From: Linyphia triangularis
Lineage: Eukaryota > Arthropoda > Arachnida > Araneae > Linyphiidae
Length of the DNA stretch: 64,000 nucleotides
Assembly: GCA_963978545.1 (NCBI GenBank)
Contig: OZ021723.1
Coordinates: forward strand, 47,502,069-47,566,068
Direction: 5' to 3'
Part shown: one piece after another, positions 36,346 to 49,657 of the stretch
Layout: the number at the start of each line of letters is the position of its first letter
Numbering within the stretch: position 1 is the first letter of the stretch
Notes under the pieces: model-generated
Told to the model about the DNA's origin: nothing
Seen by the model: only the letters and a program-made list of their open reading frames with translations
Databases searched by the model: none
Program-made: the position numbers and the translations under genes

Positions 36346-38905
36346 TGGGATTTAATTATTGCCAATTGGCACGTGAAAATGATTTAAAAAAGGTATTTTT
36401 AGTCGAAAACTGTAAACATAGGTACATCTTTTAATTTTTAAACAAACAAAAAATACACAATAAAATTTAAAGAATTATTTGAATTTTCTTTAAGAGAAAG
36501 AATTTAGATAAATTTTTATGCTCCTTATGCTTTCTGATTCAAAGTTATCCATATTTTCAGGAAAAGTAAATGAAGGAGAAGTGTTTTTTCCCCTGAAATA
36601 TAGAACTCTACAATCCTCCATCATTATAAGTAACCAAAATGTGTCTAACACCTTTTTTCTAATGATCTCACAATCGCCAAGTGTTTCAACTTTAAAAAAT
36701 TAGGTTTTAAATAATTCTCTTCCATTTAGTGAAAACACTACTTTTGTAGCACTTGTTTTCATGGGGGTTGATAGAACAATGTATAGAAAAGTTTTCATCG
36801 TTCTTTTATTTCTATACGAGCAGTTGAAAATTATGGTTTGGCCGATTAGAATAAAGTAGACAAAGTAGCTCCAATTTGTCTGCAATTTACAGAATAACAT
36901 GTTGAGATGAATTAAAAAGTATCACTAAAGTTTGAAATTAAAACATTTGTGTCAGACAAGGATTATATTATTATTATTTAATGAAAATATTCAAGAATAC
37001 TCATCAGTATTTTATGTTGGCTCTACAGATGCAAATTTATAGACCTTAAAACACACCAATAATGACATTAAATAATTTAAATTGTTTAATAATCATCCAT
37101 CACCACGTGATGAATGTCATATAAATGTCGTGTAAAAACTCAACTAATTACTTTGGACTATCACAGTGTTACAGTGTTTAACCGTCAAGCATATTTTTAT
37201 AAAAATATACTTAGATACCTCGGCGAGCATTGTAATTTCAGCTGACAGTATTAGGATTTTTTTGTAATTAAATTCATAAATTATTCATTTATTAATTCAG
37301 AATTATTGAAAAATCGTAACTAATTATGTTAATGTCGTTGTTTGAAATTTTGCCTTATTAAAACCATTATTAAATAAAAAATACTGACTTAACGAATGAA
37401 TCTAAGAATGAAACATACGCCTTGAATAGCAAATATGTAACCCTTAACTGGAAGGTATCATTCATTGATTTGATTAAAGATACTTAGGTTATAAATATAT
37501 GCGAGGAGTAAAAAAATTAGCTTCGTTAATTAATAAAATTAACTTATCATGGGTTTAGAATCAAACATTTCTGTCTTACGAAATTTGAATAATTTCTGCT
37601 CCAGAAACTACCATTTAAATCATATTTGTGTTCTAAAATTAAAAATATTAGCACTAAGTTAAATTTTAATTTATAAAATATCTATGAAATGGAAAAATTT
37701 AAATAAATTGTTAAATTTGTCATATACATTGATAGACAATTGGCATTTAAATATGTCATAAATCTAATATCACAGAAAATCCAAAGAAAACTATTTTTTC
37801 TTTTAATTTTGTTTGTTTTTGTTTAATTAGGAAATATCTTCAAGGATAGGCATGTATATATATAATGGAACATTCAAATTGTTCGAAAATGCACTTACGG
37901 CTTTGTAAAAGCATGGTTACATGAATTTATATTTATTTCAATATTTTTAGTTTGGTTTGAGTTGTAGATCATAATCAGTATTCGGATAGTTGTTTTATAA
38001 TCTATGAAATATTAAAAATAATTATTAATGTTAGGAAAATAATTTGTAATCAAAACTATTACAGTCAAAATGTTGGCATGTGTAATTTGGGGGGAGTGTT
38101 ATTACGGAAATGAAGAATACAAAGTTTATTGAACTAACTTGCGGTCATTTTGTTACTCGTGATCTTGGTTTTGTACAAAATTATAGACTTAGATTTTTGA
38201 TGAATTTGGGACTGAAGTACCGCACATGAAAACATACAAATATGTATAAAAGTTATTACTACTAATTTAAATAAAGATTTTTTTTTCGTATCCAAGATTA
38301 CTCGAAAGTACAGAAGAACTTAGGGAATGGAAATTTACAATAATTAATAAAATTAAAACAACTACTTAAATCATTAACAAGATAATTTTCCTGGTGTATT
38401 CTTGGATTGTTTAAAGGTTTATTTTATAATTACTGTTGTTGACAAAGCTAGTAGCAATTTTATCTTTATATGTAAATTTTTTAAGGAGCAGCTTTTGAAT
38501 GAATATAACGAAAATTACATAAGAGTTGATTTAAAAAAAAAGGAAATAGATAATAGACTTTTGGAATATAATAAGAAATTTAAAATAAAAACGAGTTTTA
38601 AATATTCCTAAACATTTGCTCCAATTAAATTCCACAAGAGGCTTTTAGTATTAAGCTTTGTATTTGTAGTTAAAATTGTATTAATTAATTCAGTGAACAA
38701 AGATTTTTGGAATTTTTAAGTATTATTCTGAAGAAAATTAAAAATCTGGAAGATACTTTTATAATTTATAATAATTTTGAAATTGGGATTTTTTCAATAA
38801 TAATAAAATAGAAAGTACCTACCCTTTACATTTTGTAAACTTAATTTACAAGTATTCCTAGTGAAATTTTAATGAATAATTGTGTTGAATTGTTTCATGA
38901 GAAAC

Positions 38906-38998
38906 TTAGGGATTTCAATATTTAAATTAGGGATTTCAATATTTAAATTAGGGATTTCAATATTTAAATTAGGGATTTCAATATTTAAATTAGGGATT
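38906..38998 (+). repeat. 21-bp minisatellite, ~4.4 units
   Basis: Units TTAGGGATTTCAATATTTAA(A) start at 38906, 38927, 38948, 38969 and 38990, the last partial, with no differences seen. The 21-bp period (seven codons) keeps frames open on both strands, creating peptide repeats (LGISIFK on plus, IEIPNLN on minus) that I regard as an artefact. TTAGG is the arthropod telomere unit, but here it occurs only once per 21 bp, so this is not telomeric. Confidence 0.95.
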
Positions 38999-39940
38999 AG
39001 ATCAAACTTTGCAAGTTTAACATTTTTCAAAATTTCTTTTTCAATGAAAATTATTTTTATGGACATATAAGAGGTATTTGTATAGAATCGTGTTTTTGTT
39101 CTGCATTTGCAAACATTTTTCTGTATTTTTATGAAAGTAAATTTTTAAAGACTCAATTAGTTAAAAAATTTAGGTTTATCAATTACCTGATATTGTTTAA
39201 AACAAACAATTTTGAATTTTTGGTTAAAATCTACCCATGGGAACTAACTTACAGCGAACACAAACTCTAAATTAGCTAATTATTTATCTAATTATTAACA
39301 ACGAACACAAACTCTAAATCACTAAATTAGAAATCTGCGAGGTTAATATTTATACTGTAATATACGATACAAAATAAGTTTTTAAATTTGCTCATAAACT
39401 ATAATAGTAATTTAAACAAATAGATTTTTCTAAATATTTTTTATAACGATTTTAATAGAATTAAAAAAATTACGATAGTATAAAGGACTTTAATGAAGCT
39501 TGCAATATATTTAAGTTCAATCGATTAAAAATGCTTATGATGAAATTTATTTCAACATAAACAAATTAGTTAAGAATTATTTTAAAAGATGAGAGATGGC
39601 GTCAGGAGTTAGACATACATATAAATACAAGAAGTGATACGGTATTTCATTTGAGCCATTCTGTATTAGGGTTTGGTTAGTAACTTTTGATTTGTAGTTT
39701 TTTTAAATTCATTTGTGTCTTCTGAGTTCTTTCATATGTCTTTTGACATTCAACTATGGCTTACAAGAGAATTTTGGAGAACCAGTGCAATTTTTTAAGC
39801 TTGCCTTGATACTGAGAGAAAATTTCTCTTTTTTAACGACAGCGCATTTCCTTTGAAAAAATACTGCTTTGCCATTTTAAAATTTAAATCCATACATCCA
39901 TTTTCAAATTTATTAAATTTATATTTCATTTTACTTTCAG

Positions 39941-40114
39941 TACATTCGTGCTGCTTTAGTGCCTACTGTTTGCAAGGTTTTTTGTAAACCAGTTTTAAAG
40001 TATGTCTGGTTTGAATTTCCATTCTTTTATATACATTTTAACTTAATAAATTTCAGTCTCATCATTTATTTAACTGTAATTTTAAAATATCTTCAAGCTT
40101 ATGCCAATATGTAA
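39941..40114 (+). other. Candidate acceptor followed by 57-codon open frame
   Basis: TTTCATTTTACTTTCAG (AG at 39939-39940) is a good 3' splice site. The sequence after it stays open to TAA at 40112-40114, starting YIRAALVPTVCKVFCKPVLK and continuing with a Phe/Ile/Leu-rich, possibly membrane-spanning, stretch. I recognise no family and see no upstream exon. The hydrophobic second half is what random T-rich DNA encodes, so the case is weak. Confidence 0.15.
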
Positions 40115-42527
40115 CGAAACCTGCAAAGTTTTTGAAAAATTTGAATCATGCTAATTAGTACCCTTAGTTTTATTTATTTGTAAAAAAACAAAACAAAAAC
40201 CAGATATTGTATTTTTCAATTGAACCACAATCAATATTTCGATGGTAATTGTTTCTCCGTTTCAAATATATATTATTTACGATCCAGGATTTTTTAAAAC
40301 TAAAACAGGAACTTCATCTCTGTATTTTATATTTTTATTTTAAAATAAACACGCTTATAATTTTTTTTTTATCAGAAAAGCATTTCTTTATAAAATATAT
40401 GACAGTGATGAAGTGCTTATTTCTTTCATGGCAACGCAAAGGCGAGTTTAGCTGTCTGTGGGTGACAGCTTTGACAAACAAACTATTAATACATTTATTT
40501 CATGTGGTTGGGTGTGCGGTAAGGAAAAAATATAAAACAACCACTATTTTCATCTAGCTAAGGTTCATGATCAGATATTATCGGAGCTCTGTTTACTACT
40601 ATATAAGGTTTGGTATTCCCTTTTGGTAAATGAATTATCCAGTGAGTGTTACCATATGATTCCCTATGGATTAAAAGCTATTTATATGCCTTCATAGTTG
40701 TGAATGTCTGAGACTATGAATATTTAGATGATATGGATGACTGCTATATCTAAACTAGTACTTTTTTGGATCGTAAGGATAAACCATTAGATTAAAGTTA
40801 CATATTTGTTAAATTGTAAAATAGTATTTAAAATGAAAAATGTAGAAATATAATAAAATTCGTTTTAAAAGTTACTAACATTTTAGGCCATAGGTTTGGT
40901 TTTACATAAATTATAATTATTTCCATATTTATAAAACAACCTTTTAAATAAAAATTTAAAATTCTCTGATGTGAATATTATTTTCAGATAATATGAAGTG
41001 ACAAAATATACTTAGAGTCAATATAACTACTTCATTCTAGGAATGTCCATAAACGGATCATACTTTAATTTTATAGTTAATTTATTTAGTTCATTGTAAT
41101 ATTTTTATTCAAATAATATTAGCTTGTGAGTGTGCTACTGAAGATAATAGAGCTTATTACGAAAGGTATAATATATTGGAATTATGTTGTATATCATATT
41201 ACTATTCTTTCAAGTTTGAGTCGATTAATAACTATCATATTTCATTAAATAATTTAAAAGTGGAATTAAATAAGCTTTTTAAATAGCCTTTAACTTTTCC
41301 TAACATCTATATAATGACTTTATGGAAGAATTATAACCTTTTCGGCAAACACAGTACTATAATTTTTTTAAAAATTCAACTAACTTATTTGAGTTGAAGT
41401 TTCCATTATTGTTATGATGTATATTTTACGTACTCCCTCTTGTTTGGGTTTCAAAACAATGAAGGTTTATATAACCACTTTTCAACTACACAGCGTTCCC
41501 AAAATCAAGGTATATAATACTTCATAACTATCTCATGATCAAATTTCATAAATAACGTATTGAAAACTATTTATTACTACTGGAACTTGAAAAAAAAAAT
41601 ATTTAAATAAATATACAATTTCATCGTATTTAACCACAATTAAGTTACTCATCTGATTACATAGCCCACTTGTATTAATTTTATTACCATAGTTTCAAAA
41701 TTTATAGATATTAATAATAAGTTAAATTGTCCTGTATATGTGAATACAAAAATATCCCAAATTTGAGAAACATTAAAAAAATAAACCAAATAAAAAGAAT
41801 TAAATTTTCTTTCTTTCAGCATAAATTTAGAATTTGTGTTTTGTTATGTTCATTATATTATATTTATAAATATATACACTTTTACACAAAAAAAAAAAAT
41901 CTGTCTTCACATCTAAAATGTAAAAGACTGAGCGTAGATGAAAATAAATTCTATTCATATCATAAATGGATTCATTAATATAAATTGACTCTTAAAGTGC
42001 AATACCTCAATAAAATTTGTATCCAATAAATTAACAGTAAATTCACAGCAATGAGTTGCTGTATTTATTCTTTCGCAAACGTGGAAATGTGATTCCTTTT
42101 CTAAATATAGCCTGATTAATCCCAGTTCATATTAATCAATACTATCTTTATTCTTCTATCGGATTCAGTTGCATCCAAATTGATTCAATTGCCTGTAAAT
42201 CAATGATAAATGATATCTTAAATGACGCCGGTATTGTATTCTTCTCTCAAACGATCATTAGCAAATGATTTATGTTGCAATTATTGATTTATCTATGAAA
42301 GGGAATTTTATCTGTAATAAACATTACAGACTTTCAGTTATAAAATTTAAACTCGGTGGATATATTAGATCTTAAGCCATTTAAGAACTTGATTTTGATT
42401 CATTTAACATTTAAGACATGGTAGAAATAGTGAAACTGATGCTGGTTTGAGGACACAGAAGATTGTAGAAATAACAGATCATAAAATCTTTATACGTATC
42501 ACCGAGATAATGAAGACAATGGAAAAA

Positions 42528-43180
42528 CTAGGGGTGTGGAACATCGAACAACTTTCAATTACACTATATTACTGATGTGGATTTGTGCCATTTTCCATCA
42601 TTCGTTTTGTAAAAATGGCCAGTTTGGCTATATTTTTTGCGATAATTCTTATATAAATCTTTAAAAAAAAACTTTGTCAAAAAGGGAATTTTGGCGATAT
42701 GCTTATCGACAATTCTTATATTATTCTTTCTTGTAAGTGAAATTGAGAAGAGATGAAAAAACGATCGTTGATGAAGTATGCTCAAGGAAAGAGAATTCTG
42801 TGTTGAAGGCATTCGTTTTTCAACTTTTTACGCCGTTAAAGCATTTTTACGGGAATTTCGGTGGTGGGGATGTTTAGAACACCTTAAGAGGTATTACCAC
42901 AGTGATTTTGAACAAATTCGTTAGAGTCGTTTTTTAGCAAATACTAAAAAACGTGATTTTTTTTAATAGCAACTACCTTATGCGCATGCGCGATTTTAAC
43001 AAAAACCTTAATGGTAGATCCTTGGGCCATCATCAACCTTCAAACCAAATTTGAACATCGTAGGTCAATTTATTTGAGGGTTATGTTGACCACATACACA
43101 TTTTTTCCACGTACACACAGACAGACATTTTTTCTAGATCACTTTTTTGAGATCAGGATTTTCCAAAACTTGGAGAAATG

Positions 43181-43214
<34 letters not shown>

Positions 43215-43282
43215 GATTTTTTTTTATACCGAATCCTATACTTTCATTACTCTATGCATTACATATGGGTCATTGAAAGTAA
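42528..43282 (+). repeat. Interspersed family with asymmetric ends, copy 2
   Basis: This is a full-length copy, 755 bp. It starts CTAGGGGTGTGGAACATCG and ACTTTCAATTACAC follows. It ends TATGGGTCATTGAAAGTAA, preceded by ACTTTCATTACTC, with which that end can pair. Internal landmarks shared with the other copies are AAAATGGCCAGTTTGGC, GAAAAAACGATCGTTGATGA, TATGCGCATGCGCGATTTT and CACACAGACAGACATTTTTT. The peptide-like segment has a stop (TAG after FEQIR) and later stops, which argues against a gene. A 32-base A run interrupts it at 43181-43212. Confidence 0.85.
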
Positions 43283-44104
43283 TAATACAAGAGGAAAAGA
43301 TAAATAACGAAATATATAAATTTGGTGAGTGCTTCAAATATGGCTGAAAGTTTGAGAAATTTTAATTCTAGAATTACTTAAGCAAAATGTTCCAAACTTG
43401 GTAGTTTAGATTGACTATTAAACGACCAGAAAAAATAATTCGATATATTTATTAATTTCAGGATATTTAACATGACATTTTATAAAACCACATAGTAGCT
43501 TTATTAGGGTAAATCATTGTTGGATAAACAATATTTTTATATCTCAATGGCACAAGATACAGAAAACGTTTATATATTTTGAAACTAATTTAAGAATTCT
43601 TCCATTTTGAACATGCGTTTTGGGAAAAGTGCTTTCGTTTGCTAAATATACAACGCTACTAAATGCTTTATTCTTTTTAACTTTCATTACAATGTTGCCT
43701 CTCTGTAATAAGTAGGTACAACTAATTAATGAATACTTTTGCCATTTTTTCTTTTGAAATAGATTATCTTATTTACAGCTACGGCTTTATTTAGTGTACC
43801 AACCTTACTTAAAATTTTAACCATTAACGCTACAAATTCAGCATTAAAAGTTTTTTTTTTTTTCTTTTTCTTTTTGATTTGAAACTTAATTCCCAAATTT
43901 CCCGATAAAGTTCAGTCTGTAAAATTCACTCACAAGTAAGTCCTTAAATTCCCACATTTCCATTTGGTGGTAAAAATCCTAGTTAAAATTTAGTGTTTAT
44001 TAAATATACCATTTTTTTTATGTCTAAACACCATACATATAATTTTTTTTACGCTATGTCCATAGTGCATACTCTGGATTTCTCTACACACTATTTTGTA
44101 ACAC

Positions 44105-44300
44105 TGCCATTATAACTTAAAAAGCACAAAATAAAAAATTAAAAATTAAATGCATATATTGATATTTTCTGAATAGTCCTTAGAAAATAATCTTTTAATT
44201 TCGTTAATTGACTTAAGCTCTTAGACCATACAAACCTATACAACAATAAATAAAAAAAAAAAATAAAAAAAATAAAAAAAAAAAACACGTAATTTCAAAG
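44105..44300 (+). repeat. Interspersed repeat, partner of 5600-5815
   Basis: It matches the first copy in order and orientation: CCATTATAACTTAAAAAGCA, AGTCCTTAGAAAATAATC and ATACAAACCTATACAACAAT. A homopolymer-rich insertion (A runs at 44240-44285) separates the last shared block. Confidence 0.55.
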
Positions 44301-45444
44301 AACTTTTGCTTTTGGCTTTTGACGGCAGAGCAATTTATGTCACCCCCATCCTCAATCCCCTTTACTCTATTGTATCAATTATCTTACGAAACTTTTCAGA
44401 GATTAAACTTTTTTTACTACAATGTTAGTTGGTAGTTTCTAAAAATATTTTAAATGATACTGAAGGATTAATTTAAAATTAAATGCTACTGTCACAAAGA
44501 GAAAAAAAACTAAACAAAATCTAAGAGATATTTCTTAATTTCTGAAAATTTCGTTCAGAAATCTAATTTTCGTCAACTTACTAAAACAAGGTGTGAGTTT
44601 TCAGCTCTGAAGTTTTAATGCTGTATTTAAAATACTTAAATGTGTTTTTAATAAAAATTGAAAGAAAATATTTTCCACGTTTCATTTACAAACGTTTAAA
44701 AATCGTATTTCTATTGCTTTTTCTACGTAATTGTTCCTGATCAAAATGAAATACTTTAAGACATTATAAGAAATAAATCTCTAAAAGATTGAAATTTTAT
44801 TTCATTACAACATTTCGCTAGAAGCGAATTGTTTTGGATTTTAGTTGATAAAAAGAAACGAAAGTTTATTTAAGTACATTCTTTTAAATTAATCTCCAGA
44901 TAATGAAAAAATAATAATGGAAAAAAAAATGCTTTTTTAAAAAATTCATTGGTTAAAGGAATGTTGCTTTTTTTCTAACATCCTTTGGAAAGAAAAACAG
45001 TGCAGTATTCAAACAAAGTCTTGGTAATTGTCTAAAAAAAACTTAATCTTTCTGACTGAGCTTGGCATGTAATTTACATGTGAGTATATCACATAGTTAT
45101 ATTTGATATAAAAGTTATTGAGTTAATACCCAACTAGAACGGTACACTTTCATGTTTGAAGTTTAAAATTGAATAGTAAGCTTATATGATGTTTCTGATT
45201 CGGTTTTGGTTCGGAATTAGAGATTAAGCTAGTCAGATATCTTGGCTCGTTTAACTATTATTTTGCACGATAAAGTCTTTGAGCACAATCTTAAGACCAA
45301 ACTATTAAATATTTAATTCAATATAATATAATAATGTATAAAAAATCATTTAATTACGCAATTTGATTAAATAGTTCAAACATATTATGCAAAAGTCGAA
45401 TAAACCTTTTATTTTTTTAACCTTAGGGATGAACTTCGTTGTTG

Positions 45445-45475
<31 letters not shown>

Positions 45476-45503
45476 AAAAAAAAAGAAAAAAAAAAAAAAG
45501 AAA
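45445..45503 (+). repeat. A-rich simple repeat, 59 bp
   Basis: These are poly(A) tracts interrupted by single G residues. No retroposon body is identifiable upstream. Confidence 0.9.
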
Positions 45504-47698
45504 GGAATTAGTTTTAAAATGTAATTTTTTTATTTTATGTTTTCACCAATACAGCTGAGAATTTAAGTATAATTGTTACTTTATGCCCATTACTATTCCG
45601 GCATTAATCATTTCTATCTCAGTCATTCGTCTCAGAAAAACAACCAATAGCGTAAAAACACACAAGAGGCGTCTCGAAAACATTGCGCATTCTTTGAATA
45701 ACCCATCTATTTCCATCATCGCTGTACCTGACAAGGAAAAATCGGATTCATGGAATTACCTATTCCCTAGAAATTTATGACAGCCCCATTGGGCGTAAGA
45801 CTTTGGGCGTGAAGCAGAAATACGGAGGTTCGATTTCCATTTATGCTTGCGCAAGCGCTGCGGGTTTGACGCAACGATTTGAGACTCGAAATGGCCAGAT
45901 GTCTTAAAGTGTTACCATCTCTTTCAACTTGGATATTCATGTTACTTTCATTGAGAAATAGGTACCTTGGTTATTTGTCGGAATATTAAATACGTTTATA
46001 CATAACATTGCATTAAGTGTTGTCAAAGGTATTAGTGAGGGAGAAAAAAGTGGGGGGGATGCCCAAAAGTTGGTGACAAGGGAAAGCCCCCCCCCCCCCT
46101 TCTCCGATAAATTTTTATAATTTCATGTCTTATATTAAAAATATTAACCCGGAAGGAAATAATTTATGCATCCTAATACTAACATTGAATATACTGAATA
46201 TTTTGCGACACAGTTTTTTACTTGGAAGTAAGAGATAAAGTGAAGTAATTACTCAAAATTACATGCCTAAATGGTTATTTAGATTTAAATAATGCTTTGA
46301 AATGTACATATTATCATATTAAATTAATAGAGATCTTTACAATGTTTTTTTAAATAGCTTGTCTCTATATGAAAGAAGAATATAATTTTAACTTAAAGTT
46401 TCTCCAAAGATAAAAGTTGACCAAACGTAACAATATTTGTTAATAAAAATACTTATATCTTTATGCAAAGTAGTATAATCCATTTTTAAAGTAGTATGAT
46501 TTATACTATAAATAGATTTAATTTTTACTTTTGAAAACTTTAAATCACTTTTTCTCAGTGTCACTACATTTAAAGATTAATGTTCTTTTTCTTTAGTAGT
46601 TTTTAGACGGATTGAATGTTCACACGTAGTCAGTAGTACGTCACCCTGCGTCTACCCACACTTATAGCGTTGAGTGTTGTACAATATTGTGAGCTTTTCG
46701 TACTTTGAACTGAGAAATGGTTGTAGAGAATTTTGGTCACTTTTATGTATTATATCTGAACGATTGTGAACGATCCAAAACCAATATTGACAAATGATGC
46801 ACCAATTAAAATGGATAAGACTTCGTCTTCTGATTAGTGGATTATTTACTATTGTACATCGTGTTATTTGATTGAAAATTAAAGTTATTATTTTTACTTT
46901 GGTACTCTATTAGTAGAGATTACGTAGAATATACATTAGTACTTTATGAAAAGAAATTCTATGTAGAAGGTGCTACATTTAAGTAGGATATGCATCGACT
47001 TTACCAAAAAATGATACCCTATTCTCCTGTCGTATTTTAAACAACAATAAATAAATGTATTCCTGTTCTGAACATGTAGTTTTTCACTCTAAATAATTCT
47101 CTTCATTATTTATGGATAAATAAAATTTAAATGTTCAAAAAGTTTCATTGAATACTCTATGATAGATGTTTTGGATACGATGTTTCATCAAATTAATCAG
47201 CTACACGGGTCGTTCCATGCTAAATTTTGCTTTCCAAATCAAGTTTTATGATATATCTCTGCAATAGAATACAATATCTAAGTCTGAATTTCTAAAAATA
47301 TCATTCTTAAAAGTACTGACTGCGCACAAATCCTCTTGTATAGAATATCTATTTTTGTCTTAATGATAATTTTCCTCAAGAAAAACAAAAACATTTTTTA
47401 ACTTTAAAATGATGGTGACTGCGGAATGTAAAAATTCTATATGTTAAACTATAAAAAAGATTTTTGTTTACTTTTAAATGATTGTAAAAATAATTACATG
47501 GTGTATCAATATTAATCACTAAATATGTTTTATGTTCAAAAGATGACTGTGTGTTCATTGCAATAAATAAAATAGAACAATATGCAGTTGTACAAATCAA
47601 AATAGTATTTTGAGAAAGATTTTGTTATGCATTATAATTAATAAAAATGGATAACATTTCTACAAAACTTACAGCATGAAACAAGTGTTCTGTTCTTT

Positions 47699-48423
47699 TT
47701 ACTTTCAATTACCCATATGCAAACATAGGGTAATGAAAGTATAGTATTTGGTCAAAAACAAAATTTTGATATTTTTGCATTTCTCCACGTTCTGGAACAT
47801 GCTGATTTCAAAAAAGTGATTTAGAAAAAATTTATGTCTGTGTGTCTGTAGCCGGAATAACTTCCGAACAAATTAACCTACGATGTTCAAATTTGGTATG
47901 CAGATTTGTGATGGCACAGGGACCTACCATTCAGGTTTTCGTCGAAATTGCTCATGCGCATAAGGTAACTGCCATTGAAAAAATCATATTTTTCAGTAAT
48001 TGCTAAGAAACGACTCGAGCTATTTTGATCAAAATCACTGTGGTAATGCCTCTTATGGTGTTTTAAACATCTCCACTTCCGAAATTCCCGGAAAAATGCT
48101 TTAAGGGCGTAAAATGTTGAAAAACGAATATCTTCAACACAGAGTTCTCTTTCCTTGAGAATCCTCATCAACGGTAATTTTTTCTCCTCTCCTCAGTTTC
48201 CCTTATAATAAAGGATAATATAAGGTTCATCGAAAAGTATGTCTCCAAAATCACAATTTTTTTTCTTTTCTTATAGAGACCCAAATAAGAATTATGGTAA
48301 AAAATATTGCCAAACTGGCCATTTTTTCTTAATGAATGATGAAAATATAAAACCGGTAAATGACACAAATCCACGTCAGTATTATAGTGTAATTGAAAGT
48401 TGTGTGATGTTCCACACTCCTAA
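47699..48423 (-). repeat. Interspersed family with asymmetric ends, copy 3
   Basis: This is a full-length inverted copy, 725 bp. On the plus strand it begins TTACTTTCAATTACCCATA and ends AATTGAAAGTTGTGTGATG then TTCCACACTCCTAA. In family orientation (minus strand) it has the longest version of the peptide-like segment, 94 codons (48171 down to 47887), including KWRCLKHHKRHYHSDFDQN. Against copies 1 and 2, most base differences in this segment change amino acids (for example D/G, L/V, K/W, H/L, H/Y), so I see no sign of selection on a protein. The frame is listed only as part of the repeat. Confidence 0.85.
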
Positions 48424-49655
48424 TTTAAGTAAATATATAAAAGCTAAATACTACAACGTTAGTAAAAAAATGTAGGAAATAAAATTCTTGTTTATAAAAA
48501 AAATATTTCTCTCATAAAATCTATCATCTAATACAATTTTTGTTTAATGACAATTAATGCTGTTCATTCCGCAGAGGATGTTTTGTTATTAGAAGAAACA
48601 CTTGTTTCGGTTATATCTAGGAACTCAGTGGCAGATATCATAGTAACAGAAATAACATTTTTTTTTTATCGATATGTAACAAAAATGTACACATTTTATT
48701 ATTTACATACGGAATATTTAGTTGTAATGTGTAAGAATTTGTATTCTGCTTACAGAATACTCAAGTAGTATGTATTGATTATGTTACACCAAGTTTGGGA
48801 ATAAGTAGAGAATGTTTCCTGACATGAACTTAGTGCCGGAAACTTTGCCAACTAGAGTGGGTTAGCTCTTTTGAAATAAGCGATTTGAAATAAAGATTCA
48901 CGACAACTATAAATTAGGAAAAGAAAATTGTATCTTGTATAAGTTGCGCAACGAATTTTTAGCACTGGTTGAAGTGTTTCATCTTCTTTTAAATGTTTTT
49001 TGAAACATATTCGTGCAAGTTAAAAATTAAATCTATTTTAAATTTATTCCAAAATGTAAGAAGTTTATTTTATGTATTAGAAAAGACTATCCGACTATCA
49101 AAAATATGTTCACTCCTTTCTGTTCGAAAAATTGGTTTAATTCAGATATTGATCTATTTTATTTTGTGACTTTCTTTGCTCAAACAAAACCAGAAAGAAA
49201 GAAGTCGAGATAGTTGTACTGAAAAGCACTACTGAAAAAATATTTCATGTTGCCAGATTGAAATACTTTCAATTTTTTTGTTCAATGGAGGAAAGCCCTC
49301 TTCTTTTTCATTTCATTTCGATTTGTAATATATTTTTCATTCTTTTAAGTTACTGTGGAAAGAATGGTAGAAGATATAACTCAACGTTTAAAATTAGATG
49401 ATTCACGAAGATATTACCTTATTTATTGAATTTGAGTAATAATTTTATACATTAGAAAAAAATTTCAGCGGAAATTATATTTGCTTTAATCTCCTAGTAT
49501 TGGTTTTGTATTGAATATTATTAAAGAATTTCAGTATTTGAGGTTCTCTGAACCGAATACTTTTTTGGAGAATATAAAGTTTCGAATTTGGAATAAAGTT
49601 TCGAATGATTGTATGTTCAATGTTCGAAGTACATTTATGACGAAATATGAGGAGA
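48424..49655. other. AT-rich spacer
   Basis: I recognise no gene. The frame at 48547-48768 begins with a normal-looking stretch (MTINAVHSAEDVLLLEETL, then VSVISRNSVADIIVTEI) before turning into low-complexity sequence. It lacks known motifs, and CCGCAG at about 48570 would be a possible acceptor inside it. This is too little to call it a gene. Confidence 0.35.
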
Positions 49656-49657
49656 TA

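Larger units (their letters stand above)
36346..42527. other. Long anonymous AT-rich spacer
   Basis: Apart from the minisatellite at 38906 and the open block at 39941, I find no gene or element. A direct repeat CGAACACAAACTCTAAAT occurs at about 39256 and 39302. A short dyad AGCTGTC/GACAGCT lies near 40450. The frames here are Lys/Asn/Ile/Phe-rich and look like chance. Confidence 0.5.
43283..47698. other. AT-rich spacer with one dispersed repeat
   Basis: It holds the repeat at 44105-44300, an A-rich run at 45445-45503, and G7/C13 runs at about 46052 and 46088. A less AT-rich stretch at 45580-45900 has a 65-codon frame without a known domain, followed by GGAGGTTCGATTTCC, a B-box look-alike (about 45824-45838), possibly a relic of a tRNA-derived element. 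I call no gene. Confidence 0.45.

Noticed and set aside
38906..38998. Telomeric TTAGG repeat or repetitive protein
   Set aside because: TTAGG appears once per 21-bp unit rather than in tandem, and both strands are open only because the period is a multiple of three.
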